DNA of 64,000 bases from Paraburkholderia sp. NMBU_R16 (GCF_013282575.1 NZ_JAAAYE010000002.1:1-64000); one strand, 5' to 3'. Positions 37,627 through 47,294 are shown, counted from the first letter of the stretch. A program made the numbers and translations. The notes: generated from the letters alone by a model not told the origin.

Positions 37627-38754
37627 TTGGACTTCGATACTCCGCCCGGGTTGCAGGTCATGGCCGGCAGCGCCGGTCCGCTCGTGCGTCTGTCGGGCCA
37701 ATGGACCGCGCTGGCGCTCGCGCGCGACCGGGCCCGCGCCGGTGCGACCACACGCCTCGTCGGCCTGATGGGGAACACGACGGCGCAGTGGGACTTATCG
37801 GAGATCGCACGGATGGACCACGTCGGTGCGCAGGCGCTCTGGAGCGTTTGGGGGCGCAAGATGCCGGAGCGGCTCACGCTGACCGAGACGCAGCGCGACA
37901 TTTTCGCGCGCATCGCGTTGCTCGAGAAACAGCGCGAGGAGCCCGAGCGCGTGGAGCGCATCGGTCCGGTCACGGCGCTCGGCGAAGCGATTTTCACGTT
38001 CGCAGGGCACGTCCAGGGCGGCGTGACGATGTTCGGGCGCGTGATACTCGATCTGCTCTCGATCGTGCGCCATCCGTCGAGCGCCCCGTGGACCGAGATC
38101 TCGGCCAATATCTATCACGCGGGCACACGCGCGCTGCCGATCACCGCACTCGTGGCGTTCCTGATCGGCATCGTGCTCAGCTATCTCTCGGCGCAGCAGC
38201 TTCGGCTTTTTGGCGCCAATCAGTTCATCGTCAACATTCTCGGGCTGGCGGTGATTCGCGAGCTCGGGCCGGTGCTCGCGGCGATCCTCGTCGCGGGCCG
38301 ATCGGGGTCGGCGATCACGGCGCAAATCGGCGTCATGCGCGTGACGGAGGAGCTCGACGCCATGCGCGTCATGGGCATCCCGCATGGGCTGCGGCTGATT
38401 TTGCCGCGCGTCGTGGCGCTCGGCGTGGCCATGCCGCTGCTCGTGATGTGGACGGACGTGGTCGCGCTGGCGGGCGGCGCGCTTTCGGCGCAATTCGTGC
38501 TCGGCATCGATATCAGCTATTTCGTGCGCGCCTTGCCGAAGGTCGTGCCGATCGTCAATCTTTACATCGGTCTCGGCAAGGGCGTGGCGTTCGGTATCCT
38601 GATTGCGCTCGTCGCGTGCCATTTCGGATTTCGCATTCAGCCGAATTCGCAGAGCCTCGGCACCGGCACGACGTCATCCGTCGTGTCGTCGATCACGGTC
38701 GTGATTCTGGCCGATGCCATCTTCGCCATCATGTTTCAGAACGTAGGGATCTAA
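37627..38754 (+). CDS. MlaE-type ABC transporter permease with N-terminal STAS-like domain
   Basis: About 375 aa. The N-terminal 120 residues look like a STAS-type domain (WDLSEIARMDHVGAQALWSVWG), followed by an MlaE/YrbE permease of five or six helices with NIYHAGTRALPITALVAFLIGIVLSY and VIRELGPVLAAILVAGRSGSAITAQIG. It would move phospholipids between membranes. A TTG at 37627 is chosen because AAAGGAG lies 10 bp upstream; the ATG at 37591 has no ribosome site but cannot be excluded. First gene of a four-gene operon. Confidence 0.9.
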   Translation: MDFDTPPGLQVMAGSAGPLVRLSGQWTALALARDRARAGATTRLVGLMGNTTAQWDLSEIARMDHVGAQALWSVWGRKMPERLTLTETQRDIFARIALLEKQREEPERVERIGPVTALGEAIFTFAGHVQGGVTMFGRVILDLLSIVRHPSSAPWTEISANIYHAGTRALPITALVAFLIGIVLSYLSAQQLRLFGANQFIVNILGLAVIRELGPVLAAILVAGRSGSAITAQIGVMRVTEELDAMRVMGIPHGLRLILPRVVALGVAMPLLVMWTDVVALAGGALSAQFVLGIDISYFVRALPKVVPIVNLYIGLGKGVAFGILIALVACHFGFRIQPNSQSLGTGTTSSVVSSITVVILADAIFAIMFQNVGI

Positions 38755-38761
38755 AGCGCCC

Positions 38762-39640
38762 ATGACCGCGCCGCTTTCCGCCGCCGTACGCGACCGTCCG
38801 CCGCCGGCCATTGCCGAGACGGTCATCGACGTGCGCGATATCACGAAGCGCTACGGCAGCAACATCGTGCACGAGCACCTCGATTTCGCGGTGCGGCGTG
38901 GCGAAATCGTCTCGATCGTCGGGGGCTCGGGCTCCGGCAAGACGACACTCGTGCGGCAGATCCTCGGGCTTGAAGCGCCAAGCTCGGGCTCCATCCTGCT
39001 TTTCGGCGAAGACACGACGAAGGTCGATGCGAAAACGGCGAAGCTCATGCGCAGCCGCCTCGGGATGCTTTTTCAGCAGGGCGCGCTCTTTTCGTCGCTG
39101 TCAGTATTCGACAACGTCGCTCAGCCGCTGCGCGAACTCGGCCGGGTGCCGCGCACGCTGTTGCACGACTTCGTGATGCTCAAGCTGGAGATGGTGGGAC
39201 TGCCTTGCAAGCACGCCTCGAAAATGCCGGCCGCGCTCTCGGGCGGAATGATCAAGCGCGTGGGCATTGCGCGCGCGCTCGCACTCGAGCCGGAGCTGCT
39301 GTTTCTCGACGAACCGACAGCGGGCCTCGATCCCCAGTCGTCCGAAGAGTTCGTCGAGCTGATCGCGACCTTGCATCGCGCGCTCGGCCTCACTGTCGTC
39401 ATGGTGACGCACGATCTCGACACCATGGCCGCGATCTCGACGCGTGTGGCCGTCCTCGCCGATCGCAAGGTCCTCGTGGCGGCGCCCATCGAAGAGGCGG
39501 CGGGCGTCGATCATCCATTCATCCGCGAGTTCTTCCTCGGCCGCCGCGGGCGGCGCGCGCTGCAGGCGCTGCCGCCCGAGCGCCGGGCCAAGCTGCCGCC
39601 GGCCGCACTCGAGGCCGCGTCGGCCGAAGTGCCCCTGTGA
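38762..39640 (+). CDS. MlaF-type ABC transporter ATP-binding protein
   Basis: 292-aa ATPase of the lipid-transport ABC system. Walker A GGSGSGKTTL near residue 60, signature LSGGM(I)KRVGIARAL, Walker B LLFLDEPTAGLD, and switch His in MVTHDLD. The LSGGM signature is typical of the MlaF group. It begins 7 bp after the permease stop. A basic, proline-rich C-terminal tail of about 35 residues extends beyond the usual fold. Confidence 0.94.
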   Translation: MTAPLSAAVRDRPPPAIAETVIDVRDITKRYGSNIVHEHLDFAVRRGEIVSIVGGSGSGKTTLVRQILGLEAPSSGSILLFGEDTTKVDAKTAKLMRSRLGMLFQQGALFSSLSVFDNVAQPLRELGRVPRTLLHDFVMLKLEMVGLPCKHASKMPAALSGGMIKRVGIARALALEPELLFLDEPTAGLDPQSSEEFVELIATLHRALGLTVVMVTHDLDTMAAISTRVAVLADRKVLVAAPIEEAAGVDHPFIREFFLGRRGRRALQALPPERRAKLPPAALEAASAEVPL

Positions 39641-39687
39641 GGCGCCGGCGCGGCGCCTCGCGACTTTGAGCTTCAAGGAATACGCGA

Positions 39688-40653
39688 ATGGAAAACAAGT
39701 CGCATGCGTTCTGGACCGGGGTTTTCGCGATCGGACTGACCGTGACCATCGTGCTCGCGGTTTTCTGGTTCAACTTCGATCGCGCGGTGCGCATCCCCTA
39801 CGATCTCGTATCGCGTACGAGCGTGACGGGACTCACGACCGATGCCGCGGTCCGCTATCGCGGCCTCGATGTGGGCAAAGTGCAGTGGATCCGTTTCGAC
39901 CCCGCCCATCCCGGGCAGATCGTGATCCGGATTCTCGTGGACAAGAGCACGCCCATGACGCGCTCGACATTCGGCAGCCTCGCCTTGCAAGGCGTGACGG
40001 GGCTCGCGTTCGTTCAGCTGGACGACACCGGGGGCGACCCGGCACCACTGCCGTCTTCGTCGAAGCATGTCGCGCAGTTGCAATTGCGGCCCGGCTTGCT
40101 CGATCAATTGCAACGGCGCGGCGATGCATTGCTGGGCGAGCTCGAAAGCGTCGCGACGCGCGTCGACGCCATGCTTTCTCCCGAGATGCAGGCCCAATTG
40201 ATGGCAACCGCCGCGAGCGTGCAGCACGCAGCGGACGCTTTGACGGTGCTCGCTTCGCAAGCCGCGCCCGCGGCGAAGCAATTACCGGACACCCTTGCGC
40301 AGACGAGGCGCACGCTGGCATCGGCCGAGACGTTGATGAGCACGCTCAGTGCGCCGCGCGGACCGCTCTACGCGAATCTCGACAAAATGGGGGCGGCGGC
40401 CGATCGTGCGGGCGCGGCCGTTGCGCAGATGGACGCGTCGATCGAAGCCATGTCGGCGCGCATCGAGTACGACACATTGCCGCGCGTGAACGCACTCGCG
40501 GCCGACGTCGGCGGCGCCGCGCGCTCGATCGACCATGCGGCGACGGTGTTCGGCACGAGCCCGCGCAGTGTGCTGTTCGGCGTCGGTGCCGCTACGCCAG
40601 GACCGGGTGAGCGCGGCTTCGCATGGCCAAAGGCGGCTGCCGCCTCGCGCTGA
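39688..40653 (+). CDS. MCE/MlaD family lipid-transport protein
   Basis: 321 aa. One N-terminal transmembrane helix (about 9-29, FWTGVFAIGLTVTIVLAVFWF) and an MCE domain (about 38-115; SVTGLTTDAAVRYRGLDVGKV), followed by a long helical periplasmic tail with AMLSPEMQAQLMATAASVQHA-type coiled-coil character. It would form the periplasmic ring handing lipid to or from the MlaE permease. CAAGGAA precedes the ATG. Longer than E. coli MlaD (about 180 aa), as in PqiB/Mce-like variants. Confidence 0.92.
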   Translation: MENKSHAFWTGVFAIGLTVTIVLAVFWFNFDRAVRIPYDLVSRTSVTGLTTDAAVRYRGLDVGKVQWIRFDPAHPGQIVIRILVDKSTPMTRSTFGSLALQGVTGLAFVQLDDTGGDPAPLPSSSKHVAQLQLRPGLLDQLQRRGDALLGELESVATRVDAMLSPEMQAQLMATAASVQHAADALTVLASQAAPAAKQLPDTLAQTRRTLASAETLMSTLSAPRGPLYANLDKMGAAADRAGAAVAQMDASIEAMSARIEYDTLPRVNALAADVGGAARSIDHAATVFGTSPRSVLFGVGAATPGPGERGFAWPKAAAASR

Positions 40654-40695
40654 GCATCCGCGTTCGAGAAAGAAGGGAAGCAAAGGAAGCGATCT

Positions 40696-41373
40696 ATGTC
40701 ACGTATCACACGTTCGATGGAATCGATTTTGGATACCCGCGCAGGGCGCATCTTCATGCGCGCGCACTATGCGTCGGCAACGCTTGCGGCGTTGGGGGCG
40801 ATGCTGCTTGCGGCATGCACGCTGGGTACGCCGGCAGCCGTATCGGATATCCGCTACGACCTCGGGCCCGCGCCCAAGACGCCTCCGTCGGTGGTCCCGT
40901 TGCCCGCGGTGAGAATGTTCGAAGTGCGCTCGCCGCGTGCGCTCGATAGCGACGCGATCCTCTACCGGATGAACTACGTCGATCCGCGCCAGACCTCGTC
41001 ATATGCGCACAGCCACTGGACGATGGCGCCTCCGCAGTTGCTCACGCAACGCTTGCGCAGCGCGCTCGCCGCGCAAGGGGCCGTGCTCTCGGGCGACGAA
41101 ACGGCGAGTGCGCCGCTTCTCACCGTCGAGCTCGATCAGTTCGAGCAGGATTTCGATAGCGAAGACCAGAGCCATGGCGCCGTCACCGCGCGCGCGACGC
41201 TGGCCCGCGGTGGCAAGGTCCTCGCGCAACGCACGTTCACCGCCCGCGCGCCGGCGAGGACGTCGAGCGCGGCGGGCGGGGTCGGTGCGCTGTCCGCCGC
41301 GAGCGACGAACTGATCGCGCAGTTGATCGCGTGGCTCGGCATGCAGGCCCCGCTAGCCGCGCAAGCTCAGTGA
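40696..41373 (+). CDS. ABC-type transport auxiliary lipoprotein (PqiC/LptE-like)
   Basis: 225 aa. A lipobox LLAACT near residue 36 marks lipidation, after a charged N-terminal extension; a start at MRAHYASATL (about codon 21) would give a more normal signal peptide. The mature part with YDLGPAP, RMNYVDPRQTSSYAHSHWTMAPPQLLTQRLRSAL and PLLTVELDQFEQDFDS is typical of the ABC_trans_aux family, outer-membrane partners of MCE systems. Last gene of the operon; AAGGAAG precedes the first ATG. Confidence 0.9.
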   Translation: MSRITRSMESILDTRAGRIFMRAHYASATLAALGAMLLAACTLGTPAAVSDIRYDLGPAPKTPPSVVPLPAVRMFEVRSPRALDSDAILYRMNYVDPRQTSSYAHSHWTMAPPQLLTQRLRSALAAQGAVLSGDETASAPLLTVELDQFEQDFDSEDQSHGAVTARATLARGGKVLAQRTFTARAPARTSSAAGGVGALSAASDELIAQLIAWLGMQAPLAAQAQ

Positions 41374-41404
41374 CCTGGCCGCGGCCCAACGGGACGCGAC
41401 TTCC

Positions 41405-42322
41405 TCACCTCGAATCGCGGCTACCCGCGATGAATGCCAGGTGGCTGCGATCGCGTGCGCCATATCGCTGCTTGATGTGGCGCAAGTGATAGTCGACGGT
41501 GTGCGCGCTCATATCGAGCCTGGCGGCAATCTCCTTGTCCGTCAGTCCGAGCACGAGCAAATCCACGATTTGCCGGTGCAGCGGCGAGAGCAAACCGAAC
41601 GCCTCCTGCCGTTGGGCCGCGCGCAAGTAAGCCGCGCAACGCTGATGCAGCGACGAACCGAACGTCAGGCATTGAACGATGACATCCTCGGTGAGCCAGT
41701 CGGCTACGCTCTCGCGCGACGACGCAAGAATGACGATCGAACGCATCGACGTGTTGGAAATCGGCAAGCCAAAGGCCAGACCGCTTAGAAAACCGTTCTC
41801 GCGCATTTCATGGAGGAACTGACGGTCCTCGTCAGCGAACTCCCTCGCACCGGATGTGCGCATCGACGTCTTCAGCTCCCATGGCTGCGGCAGCTGACTG
41901 GTCAGCACGGTGCGCAGACGCGCGTTGCGTTCGAGCATGCCCGTACGCACCATGCGTTGCATGAGGCTCGGCGCGAAAGCGTTGCGTAGCAGATAGATGC
42001 GATCGATTCTGCCGTGTACGTCCGTCTTCACTGTCAGATAAGCGAGACGACGGAAACCCAGTACGTGGACGACACTGCCGACCAGACGCGTCAGTTCGTC
42101 GAGGTCGGCCGCCGCGCCAAGTTCAGCGGCGAGGCGCGTCTCGCTGCCGAGCTCATCGCTGCGCAGCATCGGCTCGACCTCGGATTCATCCACATAATGG
42201 ATCTGGGGCGCGGAGCATGGTGCCTGCAAGGCCCTAACGGGCGCCTGGAACCCGGTACAGGCGTCGAACTCGCTTAGCAACATCGCACTCGCCCGCTCGT
42301 CATCGAGTGCTTCGTATGACAT
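41405..42322 (-). CDS. LuxR family regulator (possible LuxR solo)
   Basis: 305 aa. The C-terminal GerE-type HTH is clear: LLSPLHRQIVDLLVLGLTDKEIAARLDMSAHTVDYHLRHIKQRYGARDR. The N-terminal part resembles an autoinducer-binding domain (LGFRRLAYLTVKTD, ENGFLSGLAFGLPIS), but the Asp-Pro pair expected in the ligand pocket is not seen; ERNARL stands in its place. No luxI synthase is nearby. GGGAGGG precedes the ATG at 42322. It is followed upstream by a second LuxR-type gene in the same direction. Confidence 0.87.
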   Translation of the reverse strand: MSYEALDDERASAMLLSEFDACTGFQAPVRALQAPCSAPQIHYVDESEVEPMLRSDELGSETRLAAELGAAADLDELTRLVGSVVHVLGFRRLAYLTVKTDVHGRIDRIYLLRNAFAPSLMQRMVRTGMLERNARLRTVLTSQLPQPWELKTSMRTSGAREFADEDRQFLHEMRENGFLSGLAFGLPISNTSMRSIVILASSRESVADWLTEDVIVQCLTFGSSLHQRCAAYLRAAQRQEAFGLLSPLHRQIVDLLVLGLTDKEIAARLDMSAHTVDYHLRHIKQRYGARDRSHLAFIAGSRDSR

Positions 42323-42408
42323 TACCGCCCTCCCGATTGCTGAAGCGCAGAGTAGGTTACCGGCCATGCGCCATGCAGCCGTTCGCGATGCCCGTGAGGA
42401 CTCGTGCT

Positions 42409-43248
42409 TTACTCATGCAGAATCCGGCTCGCCATATACGCAAGCTGGACCCGATTCCGGGCGGCGTATCTGCGTTCCAACTGCTCCAAGTGGTACGCCA
42501 CGACGTGAGTCGATAGCGATAAGCGCTCGGCAATTTCCCGATTGCTGACTCCCTGTGAGACGAAGCGCAGCACAGCCTGCTGCGCGTGACTCAACACGCC
42601 GGCTTCGGGATCTGAAATCAGATGCCGTAGCCGCGGTTCGACGAACTCATGCAGGGCAAGGGCGAGCGCATGGGCTTCGCCGATCACTCTATCGGTGATC
42701 CAGCGCCGATCGGCTCGCGCGCTCGATAACGTGACGATCGCCCGCTGGAACCTTCTGCCGGCAGGAAGCCCGATGGTCACGCCGCTGCGCACGCCGGCCC
42801 GCGCCGCCTTCTCGCTGAAATGCCGGATGGCGGGATCGGCATGACGGCCATGCCGGTCCGCGCAGAGCGAAGCGAGGTCCCAAGCAAATGGCCAGTCGCA
42901 CCGGCTCGCCCGGTCGATGCGAGGATCGCCGCTGAGAAACCCGCTTCGCTCGAAACACGCACGCCAGCCCGGGGGCGAATACGTGTCGAACCATGCGGCA
43001 TGTCGAACGCTCCCGCCCATGCGATGTATGCGCCAATAGCACAGCCATTGGAACCCTGCGTCTTGAATCGCGGCGCGAACCTGCCGTTCGCGCGCGGCGC
43101 CGTCGGGGCAACGTGTGAGAGCCGACAACAGCCTGGAGGTGCCGTAAATCGCGTCGTCCGGCGCGGGCACATTCGACAACCGGACATCATCGAGTTGTCG
43201 TTCGCCGAACGCCGCCACGTCGATGCGATGATCGTCTGCAAGCTTCAT
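42409..43248 (-). CDS. LuxR family regulator (possible LuxR solo, second copy)
   Basis: 279 aa. C-terminal HTH: LSHAQQAVLRFVSQGVSNREIAERLSLSTHVVAYHLEQLERRYAARNR. The N-terminal domain keeps more AHL-pocket features than its neighbour: FQWLCYWRI, the Asp-Pro pair in SGDPRID, Trp in CDWPFAW and the Gly in SGVTIGLP. It may therefore bind an acyl-homoserine lactone or a similar signal. No synthase is encoded in the window. It lies 73 bp after the propeller gene and 86 bp before the other LuxR gene, all in one direction. Confidence 0.87.
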   Translation of the reverse strand: MKLADDHRIDVAAFGERQLDDVRLSNVPAPDDAIYGTSRLLSALTRCPDGAARERQVRAAIQDAGFQWLCYWRIHRMGGSVRHAAWFDTYSPPGWRACFERSGFLSGDPRIDRASRCDWPFAWDLASLCADRHGRHADPAIRHFSEKAARAGVRSGVTIGLPAGRRFQRAIVTLSSARADRRWITDRVIGEAHALALALHEFVEPRLRHLISDPEAGVLSHAQQAVLRFVSQGVSNREIAERLSLSTHVVAYHLEQLERRYAARNRVQLAYMASRILHE

Positions 43249-43321
43249 CCGCCAGGGTCCGCGATGAATAACGGATTTCGTTTCGATGGGTCGGTCCGAC
43301 CGGACAGTTTCGCGCGGACGC

Positions 43322-44956
43322 TCACCATGGCCGCACGCGGTAGATCGCGTTGTTGCGATTCGCACTGAAGTAAACCGTGCCGTCGGTACCGACATCGACG
43401 CCTGTCGCCACATACGGGGGCGGCATGCCCGGAGCACCGGGCAGGCCGATGGGCAGCTGATCGGCCACGATGCGACGCTTTTGCGTGGTGGGGTTGATTT
43501 CGGTCAGGCGGCCCGCGCCCGCTTCGGCAACGACGAAGGTGCCCCAGGGCGTTTGAGCGACGCCTTCAGGCAGCGCGAGCTGGGTGGCCACCACACGCTT
43601 GTTGCCCGTCGTCAGATCGATCCTCGCAAGGTCGCCTGCGGCGGATTCGGTGACGTAAAGTGCGCCATCGCGGCCGAGCGTCATTTGCGCCGGCCCCGCC
43701 AGCCCCGTGGCCACGATTTTGCGCGTGGCGAACCCCGCACCGCTCGCCTGCGTGATATTGCCGGTGGCGAACTCGGCGACGAGCACGCTGCCATCCGCGA
43801 GCGGCAGCGCAGCGTAGGGCGTCTGCCAGCCGGTCGTCGTGGCGAGCGTCGTGTTGCTCGCGCGATCGAGCACCTGTACGGTACCGGTGATCCACGAGGC
43901 CAAAACGACCAGATTATCGGAGAGGCCGAGGGCGAACGGATATTGCAACGTAGAGCCGGCGGCCCACATGCGCATCACGTCTGTCACGCCGCCGCTTGCC
44001 AAATCGACCTTGCGGTAGCTGAAAATATCGGCAAGCCACATGTTCCCGCCCGACAGCTTGATGCCGGCGGGCACCGCAACTACCCCGCCGGTCAGCAGCC
44101 TCGACGAACCGCTCGCCATATCGACAGCCGTGATCGAGTTGTCAGCGAAGTTGGAGACGTAGATCGTGCCGTCGGATGCAAGCACGAGGTTATCCAGCGA
44201 GGGCTTCAGCGTCTTGAACACCGTCTTGCGGCCGGTTACCGGATCGACCTTGCTCAGTTCCCCGGTTGCGGCGTCGACGACCCAGAGGTTGTCCGCGGCA
44301 TCGAGTTTGACGGCGCTGGGCGCGTTGAATTCGGCGTTGATCACGCTGAGCGCGCCGTTCGCCGGGTCGATTCTCACGACGCTGTGCTTGAACCACAGCG
44401 GGCCGTAGATCATGCCGTCGGCACCGACCTGAAAGCCGTCCAAGCCGCCGAGATCCTTCGCGATGAGCCGAGGCGCATGGGTGCCCGTCACGTCGATTTC
44501 CCAGAGCGCGTCGCCGGCGAAGACCTGGCTGACATAGAGCTTGCCCGTCTTCGGGTCGAAAGCGACTGAATTGATGCCCGGCAAGTTGCTGGCCACCACC
44601 TGTATCGGCGCGCGCGGACCCGCGCGATAGTGCACGACACCCATCAGATAGCTGGTCCATGCCATCTGGCCTTGCGGGCCGATGGCCACGTCGTCGGCCT
44701 GCCCATCGGGACTACCGATGAACACCTTTGCCTCACCGGTGGTGCGGTCGACTTGCCAGATCGAATTGCCGATGATCGTGCACGCAAGCAGGCGGCCATG
44801 CTCGTCGATTGCCAAGCCATGCACACCTGAGAAATGCGACGGCGCAACGATTGCCTCTGGGGCGCGCCAGCCATTGGGTTGGGAAGTTTGCGCAGAGGCG
44901 CATAGGCTCGCCAGCAGCGAGCAAGCGGTCAAGAAGCGGGCAAGGGCACGGTTCAT
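43322..44956 (-). CDS. secreted NHL/SMP-30-like beta-propeller protein
   Basis: 544 aa. Signal peptide at residues 1-23 (ARFLTACSLLASLCASAQ). The mature part has about ten blade-like repeats such as GVHGLAIDEHGRLLACT, NLVLASDGTIYVSNFADNSI and GPAQMTLGRDGALYVTESAAGDLARID, a virginiamycin-B-lyase/SMP-30/NHL-type propeller. It may bind or hydrolyse a lactone or act as a binding scaffold; no catalytic set could be picked with confidence. It is upstream of two LuxR genes and divergent from an AraC regulator. Confidence 0.85.
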   Translation of the reverse strand: MNRALARFLTACSLLASLCASAQTSQPNGWRAPEAIVAPSHFSGVHGLAIDEHGRLLACTIIGNSIWQVDRTTGEAKVFIGSPDGQADDVAIGPQGQMAWTSYLMGVVHYRAGPRAPIQVVASNLPGINSVAFDPKTGKLYVSQVFAGDALWEIDVTGTHAPRLIAKDLGGLDGFQVGADGMIYGPLWFKHSVVRIDPANGALSVINAEFNAPSAVKLDAADNLWVVDAATGELSKVDPVTGRKTVFKTLKPSLDNLVLASDGTIYVSNFADNSITAVDMASGSSRLLTGGVVAVPAGIKLSGGNMWLADIFSYRKVDLASGGVTDVMRMWAAGSTLQYPFALGLSDNLVVLASWITGTVQVLDRASNTTLATTTGWQTPYAALPLADGSVLVAEFATGNITQASGAGFATRKIVATGLAGPAQMTLGRDGALYVTESAAGDLARIDLTTGNKRVVATQLALPEGVAQTPWGTFVVAEAGAGRLTEINPTTQKRRIVADQLPIGLPGAPGMPPPYVATGVDVGTDGTVYFSANRNNAIYRVRPW

Positions 44957-45203
44957 GGTGGTTTTCCGGCAAGAACGCTGCGTCAAGGGGGGGCGGGACG
45001 CATTCCATGATCCGTAGAACGTGCCCGGCCGGCTTGAATCGGCGTGCCGTGCTTGACTCTGCGTGCTCTTATTTTTTATTTAATGGCTGTAGACTGGCTC
45101 GCACTATGCAATTCGCATTGTCGTATCCAGGGGCACCGCACGACGGTGCTGCCGGCTCGTTGTTACGAAGGCGCAACTTTCGCAAACTACTGTCATCGAC
45201 GAA

Positions 45204-46151
45204 ATGGACCCGCGCGAAAGATTACATACCTCTTACATCGGCGTGCGAGACACGCCGACGCTGTTCGTGACGACGTTGCAGAAGTCGACGATGTTCCTCA
45301 ACAGGGAACGATGCGAGGTAGCCAACCACGGTCTCACTCCGGACTATCCGCTCGAGGACGCATTCGCCGTTTATCTGATGCTGCAAGCGATGCCCAGTTG
45401 GGACCTGTGGTGCGACGGCAAGCCTCGACCGGTGGTGGATCATCGAGCCGGGGAAGTCGCGATATACAACCTCGATCAGTTGTGGCGGGCCAACATGAGG
45501 GCGACATTCGATTGCCTGCACATTCATATCGCACGCGCAGCATTCGACGAAATCGCATGGGAAGCGGGCACTCAGCGGATCGAGGATCTTGTTTGCCCTC
45601 CGCACGAGAACACCCTCGATCCGGTGATTTTTTCCTTGGGGACAAGCTTGCTGCCGGCGCTCGAGCACCAGGAACGGGCGAGCCAATTGTTTGTCGAGCA
45701 CGTCTCATATGCGCTGAATCTGCATATTGCCGTCACGTACGGGAAAATGCGGTTTCGGATCGCCAGAGTGAACGGTGGTCTCGCTCCGTGGCAGATGCGG
45801 CGGGCCACCGACTATCTGATGGAGCGCCTCGATGGTCAGGTCTCATTGCTCGAACTGGCCAATTATTGCGGTCTTTCGCGTAGTCATTTTTCACGTTCGT
45901 TCAAGCGGTCGACGGGACATGCTCCGCATCAATGGTTGGCACGGAAACGAGTCGACCGGGCGAAGGATTTGCTGACCAACACCACGCTGCCTCTTTCCGA
46001 GATCGCGATCCGGTGCGGTTACGCTGATCAGAGCCATTTCAGCCGTGCGTTCAGCGCGCAGACCGCGGTCACGCCGACCCACTACCGACGAGCCCGTTCA
46101 TCGAAGCGCATCGACGCCGGCTTCGAGACGTCGGCGATCTCCGAAGGCTGA
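45204..46151 (+). CDS. AraC family transcriptional regulator
   Basis: 315 aa. The C-terminal double HTH is clear: MERLDGQVSLLELANYCGLSRSHFSRSFKRSTGHAPHQWL and LLTNTTLPLSEIAIRCGYADQSHFSRAFSAQTAVTPTHYRR. The N-terminal domain is cupin-like (WCDGKPRPVVDHRAGEVAIYN). Divergent from the secreted propeller across a 247-bp gap with a low-GC stretch near 45067-45100, so that gene may be a target. Typical lifestyle or carbon-source regulator; ligand unknown. Confidence 0.92.
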   Translation: MDPRERLHTSYIGVRDTPTLFVTTLQKSTMFLNRERCEVANHGLTPDYPLEDAFAVYLMLQAMPSWDLWCDGKPRPVVDHRAGEVAIYNLDQLWRANMRATFDCLHIHIARAAFDEIAWEAGTQRIEDLVCPPHENTLDPVIFSLGTSLLPALEHQERASQLFVEHVSYALNLHIAVTYGKMRFRIARVNGGLAPWQMRRATDYLMERLDGQVSLLELANYCGLSRSHFSRSFKRSTGHAPHQWLARKRVDRAKDLLTNTTLPLSEIAIRCGYADQSHFSRAFSAQTAVTPTHYRRARSSKRIDAGFETSAISEG

Positions 46152-46324
46152 TTCCGGACCGGCCCGTCGTACGCGGGACAGGCCGGCTGAGCGTCGGCAT
46201 CAGTGCTGACCGTGCGCACGCCCTGCCCGAGCGGACAAGGCCGCTTACTGGCTATAATCGGCCGGGCCTCGTGGGCCGATGCCGCGGCGGCCACCGTCTG
46301 GCGCCGCTTCATTTTCTGGAAATC

Positions 46325-46645
46325 ATGGATTCCTTTTTCAAGTACCACGTATTTTTCTGCGTCAACCGGCGCGAGCCCGGCGCCGATCGCCCAAGCTGCG
46401 CGAACTGCAACTCCGAGGCGATGCAGGCCTATGCGAAAAAACGCGTGAAAGAACTGGGGCTCGCCGGCCCCGGCAATGTCCGGATCAACAAAGCCGGATG
46501 TCTCGACCGCTGCGAACTGGGGCCGACTGTCGTCGTGTATCCCGAAGGCACCTGGTACACGTATGTCGACGAATCGGATATCGATGAGATCGTCGAATCG
46601 CACCTCCAACACGGCACGATTGTCGAGCGGCTCAAGATCGATTGA
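46325..46645 (+). CDS. (2Fe-2S) ferredoxin domain-containing protein
   Basis: 106 aa, thioredoxin-like 2Fe-2S ferredoxin. Cluster cysteines are visible in FFCVNRREPGADRPSC and in NKAGCLDRCELGP, the usual two-pair spacing. Electron-transfer role with an unknown partner. The ATG at 46325 gives the correct N-terminus (MDSFFKYHVFFCV); upstream in-frame Met codons have no support. It ends 16 bp before the alpha/beta hydrolase gene, so the two are likely co-transcribed. Confidence 0.93.
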   Translation: MDSFFKYHVFFCVNRREPGADRPSCANCNSEAMQAYAKKRVKELGLAGPGNVRINKAGCLDRCELGPTVVVYPEGTWYTYVDESDIDEIVESHLQHGTIVERLKID

Positions 46646-46661
46646 CGGAACCACGCGCACC

Positions 46662-47294
46662 ATGAATGCCCAAACGAAGAAATTTCTGATCGACGGGCCC
46701 GTCGGCAAGATCGAAGTCGCCGTCGATATGCCCGCCGATGCGCCGCGCGGCATGGCGCTCGTTGCGCATCCGCATCCGCTGTTCGGCGGCACGATGGACA
46801 ACAAGGTTGCCGTGACGCTCGCGCGCACGCTGGTGCAACTGGGCTATGTCGTCTACCGGTCGAACTTTCGCGGCGTGGGTGCCACTCAGGGGGAGCACGA
46901 TAACGGCGTCGGCGAGCGCGACGACTTGATGGCGGTCATCGAGCATATGCGCGCCGACCCCGACCCCGAGCACGGCACGCTGCCGCTCGTGCTGGCCGGA
47001 TTCTCGTTCGGCACGGTCGTGCTCTCGCATGTGGCGGCGCGGCTGCGCGATGCCGGCGTCGCCATCGAGCGAATCGTGTTCGTCGGCACGGCCGCGAGCC
47101 GCTGGGACGTTGCACCCGTGCCGGAAAACACGCTCGTCATCCATAGCGAGTTGGACGAGACCGTGCCGATCGGTTCCGTTTTCGAATGGGCACGGCCGCA
47201 GGAGCTGCCCGTGGTGGTCGTTCCGGGCGCCGAACATTTCTTGCATCGCAAACTGCATATCCTCAAGCGGATCGTGACCGAGGCCTGGCGGTAG
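46662..47294 (+). CDS. alpha/beta hydrolase
   Basis: 210 aa. Serine nucleophile elbow GFSFGT near residue 107, strand motif ALVAHPHPLFGGTMDNKV (oxyanion His-Gly region) and the catalytic His in PGAEHFLHRKL near the C-terminus; the acid is likely Asp in HSELDETVP. It belongs to the compact dienelactone-hydrolase/CocE-like group often found after the 2Fe-2S ferredoxin gene in Burkholderia. Substrate unknown; cytoplasmic. Confidence 0.93.
   Translation: MNAQTKKFLIDGPVGKIEVAVDMPADAPRGMALVAHPHPLFGGTMDNKVAVTLARTLVQLGYVVYRSNFRGVGATQGEHDNGVGERDDLMAVIEHMRADPDPEHGTLPLVLAGFSFGTVVLSHVAARLRDAGVAIERIVFVGTAASRWDVAPVPENTLVIHSELDETVPIGSVFEWARPQELPVVVVPGAEHFLHRKLHILKRIVTEAWR

Noticed and set aside
45060-45110. 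AT-rich stretch as a sign of a transferred island
   Set aside because: It is short and lies in a divergent promoter region; flanking genes have normal composition.
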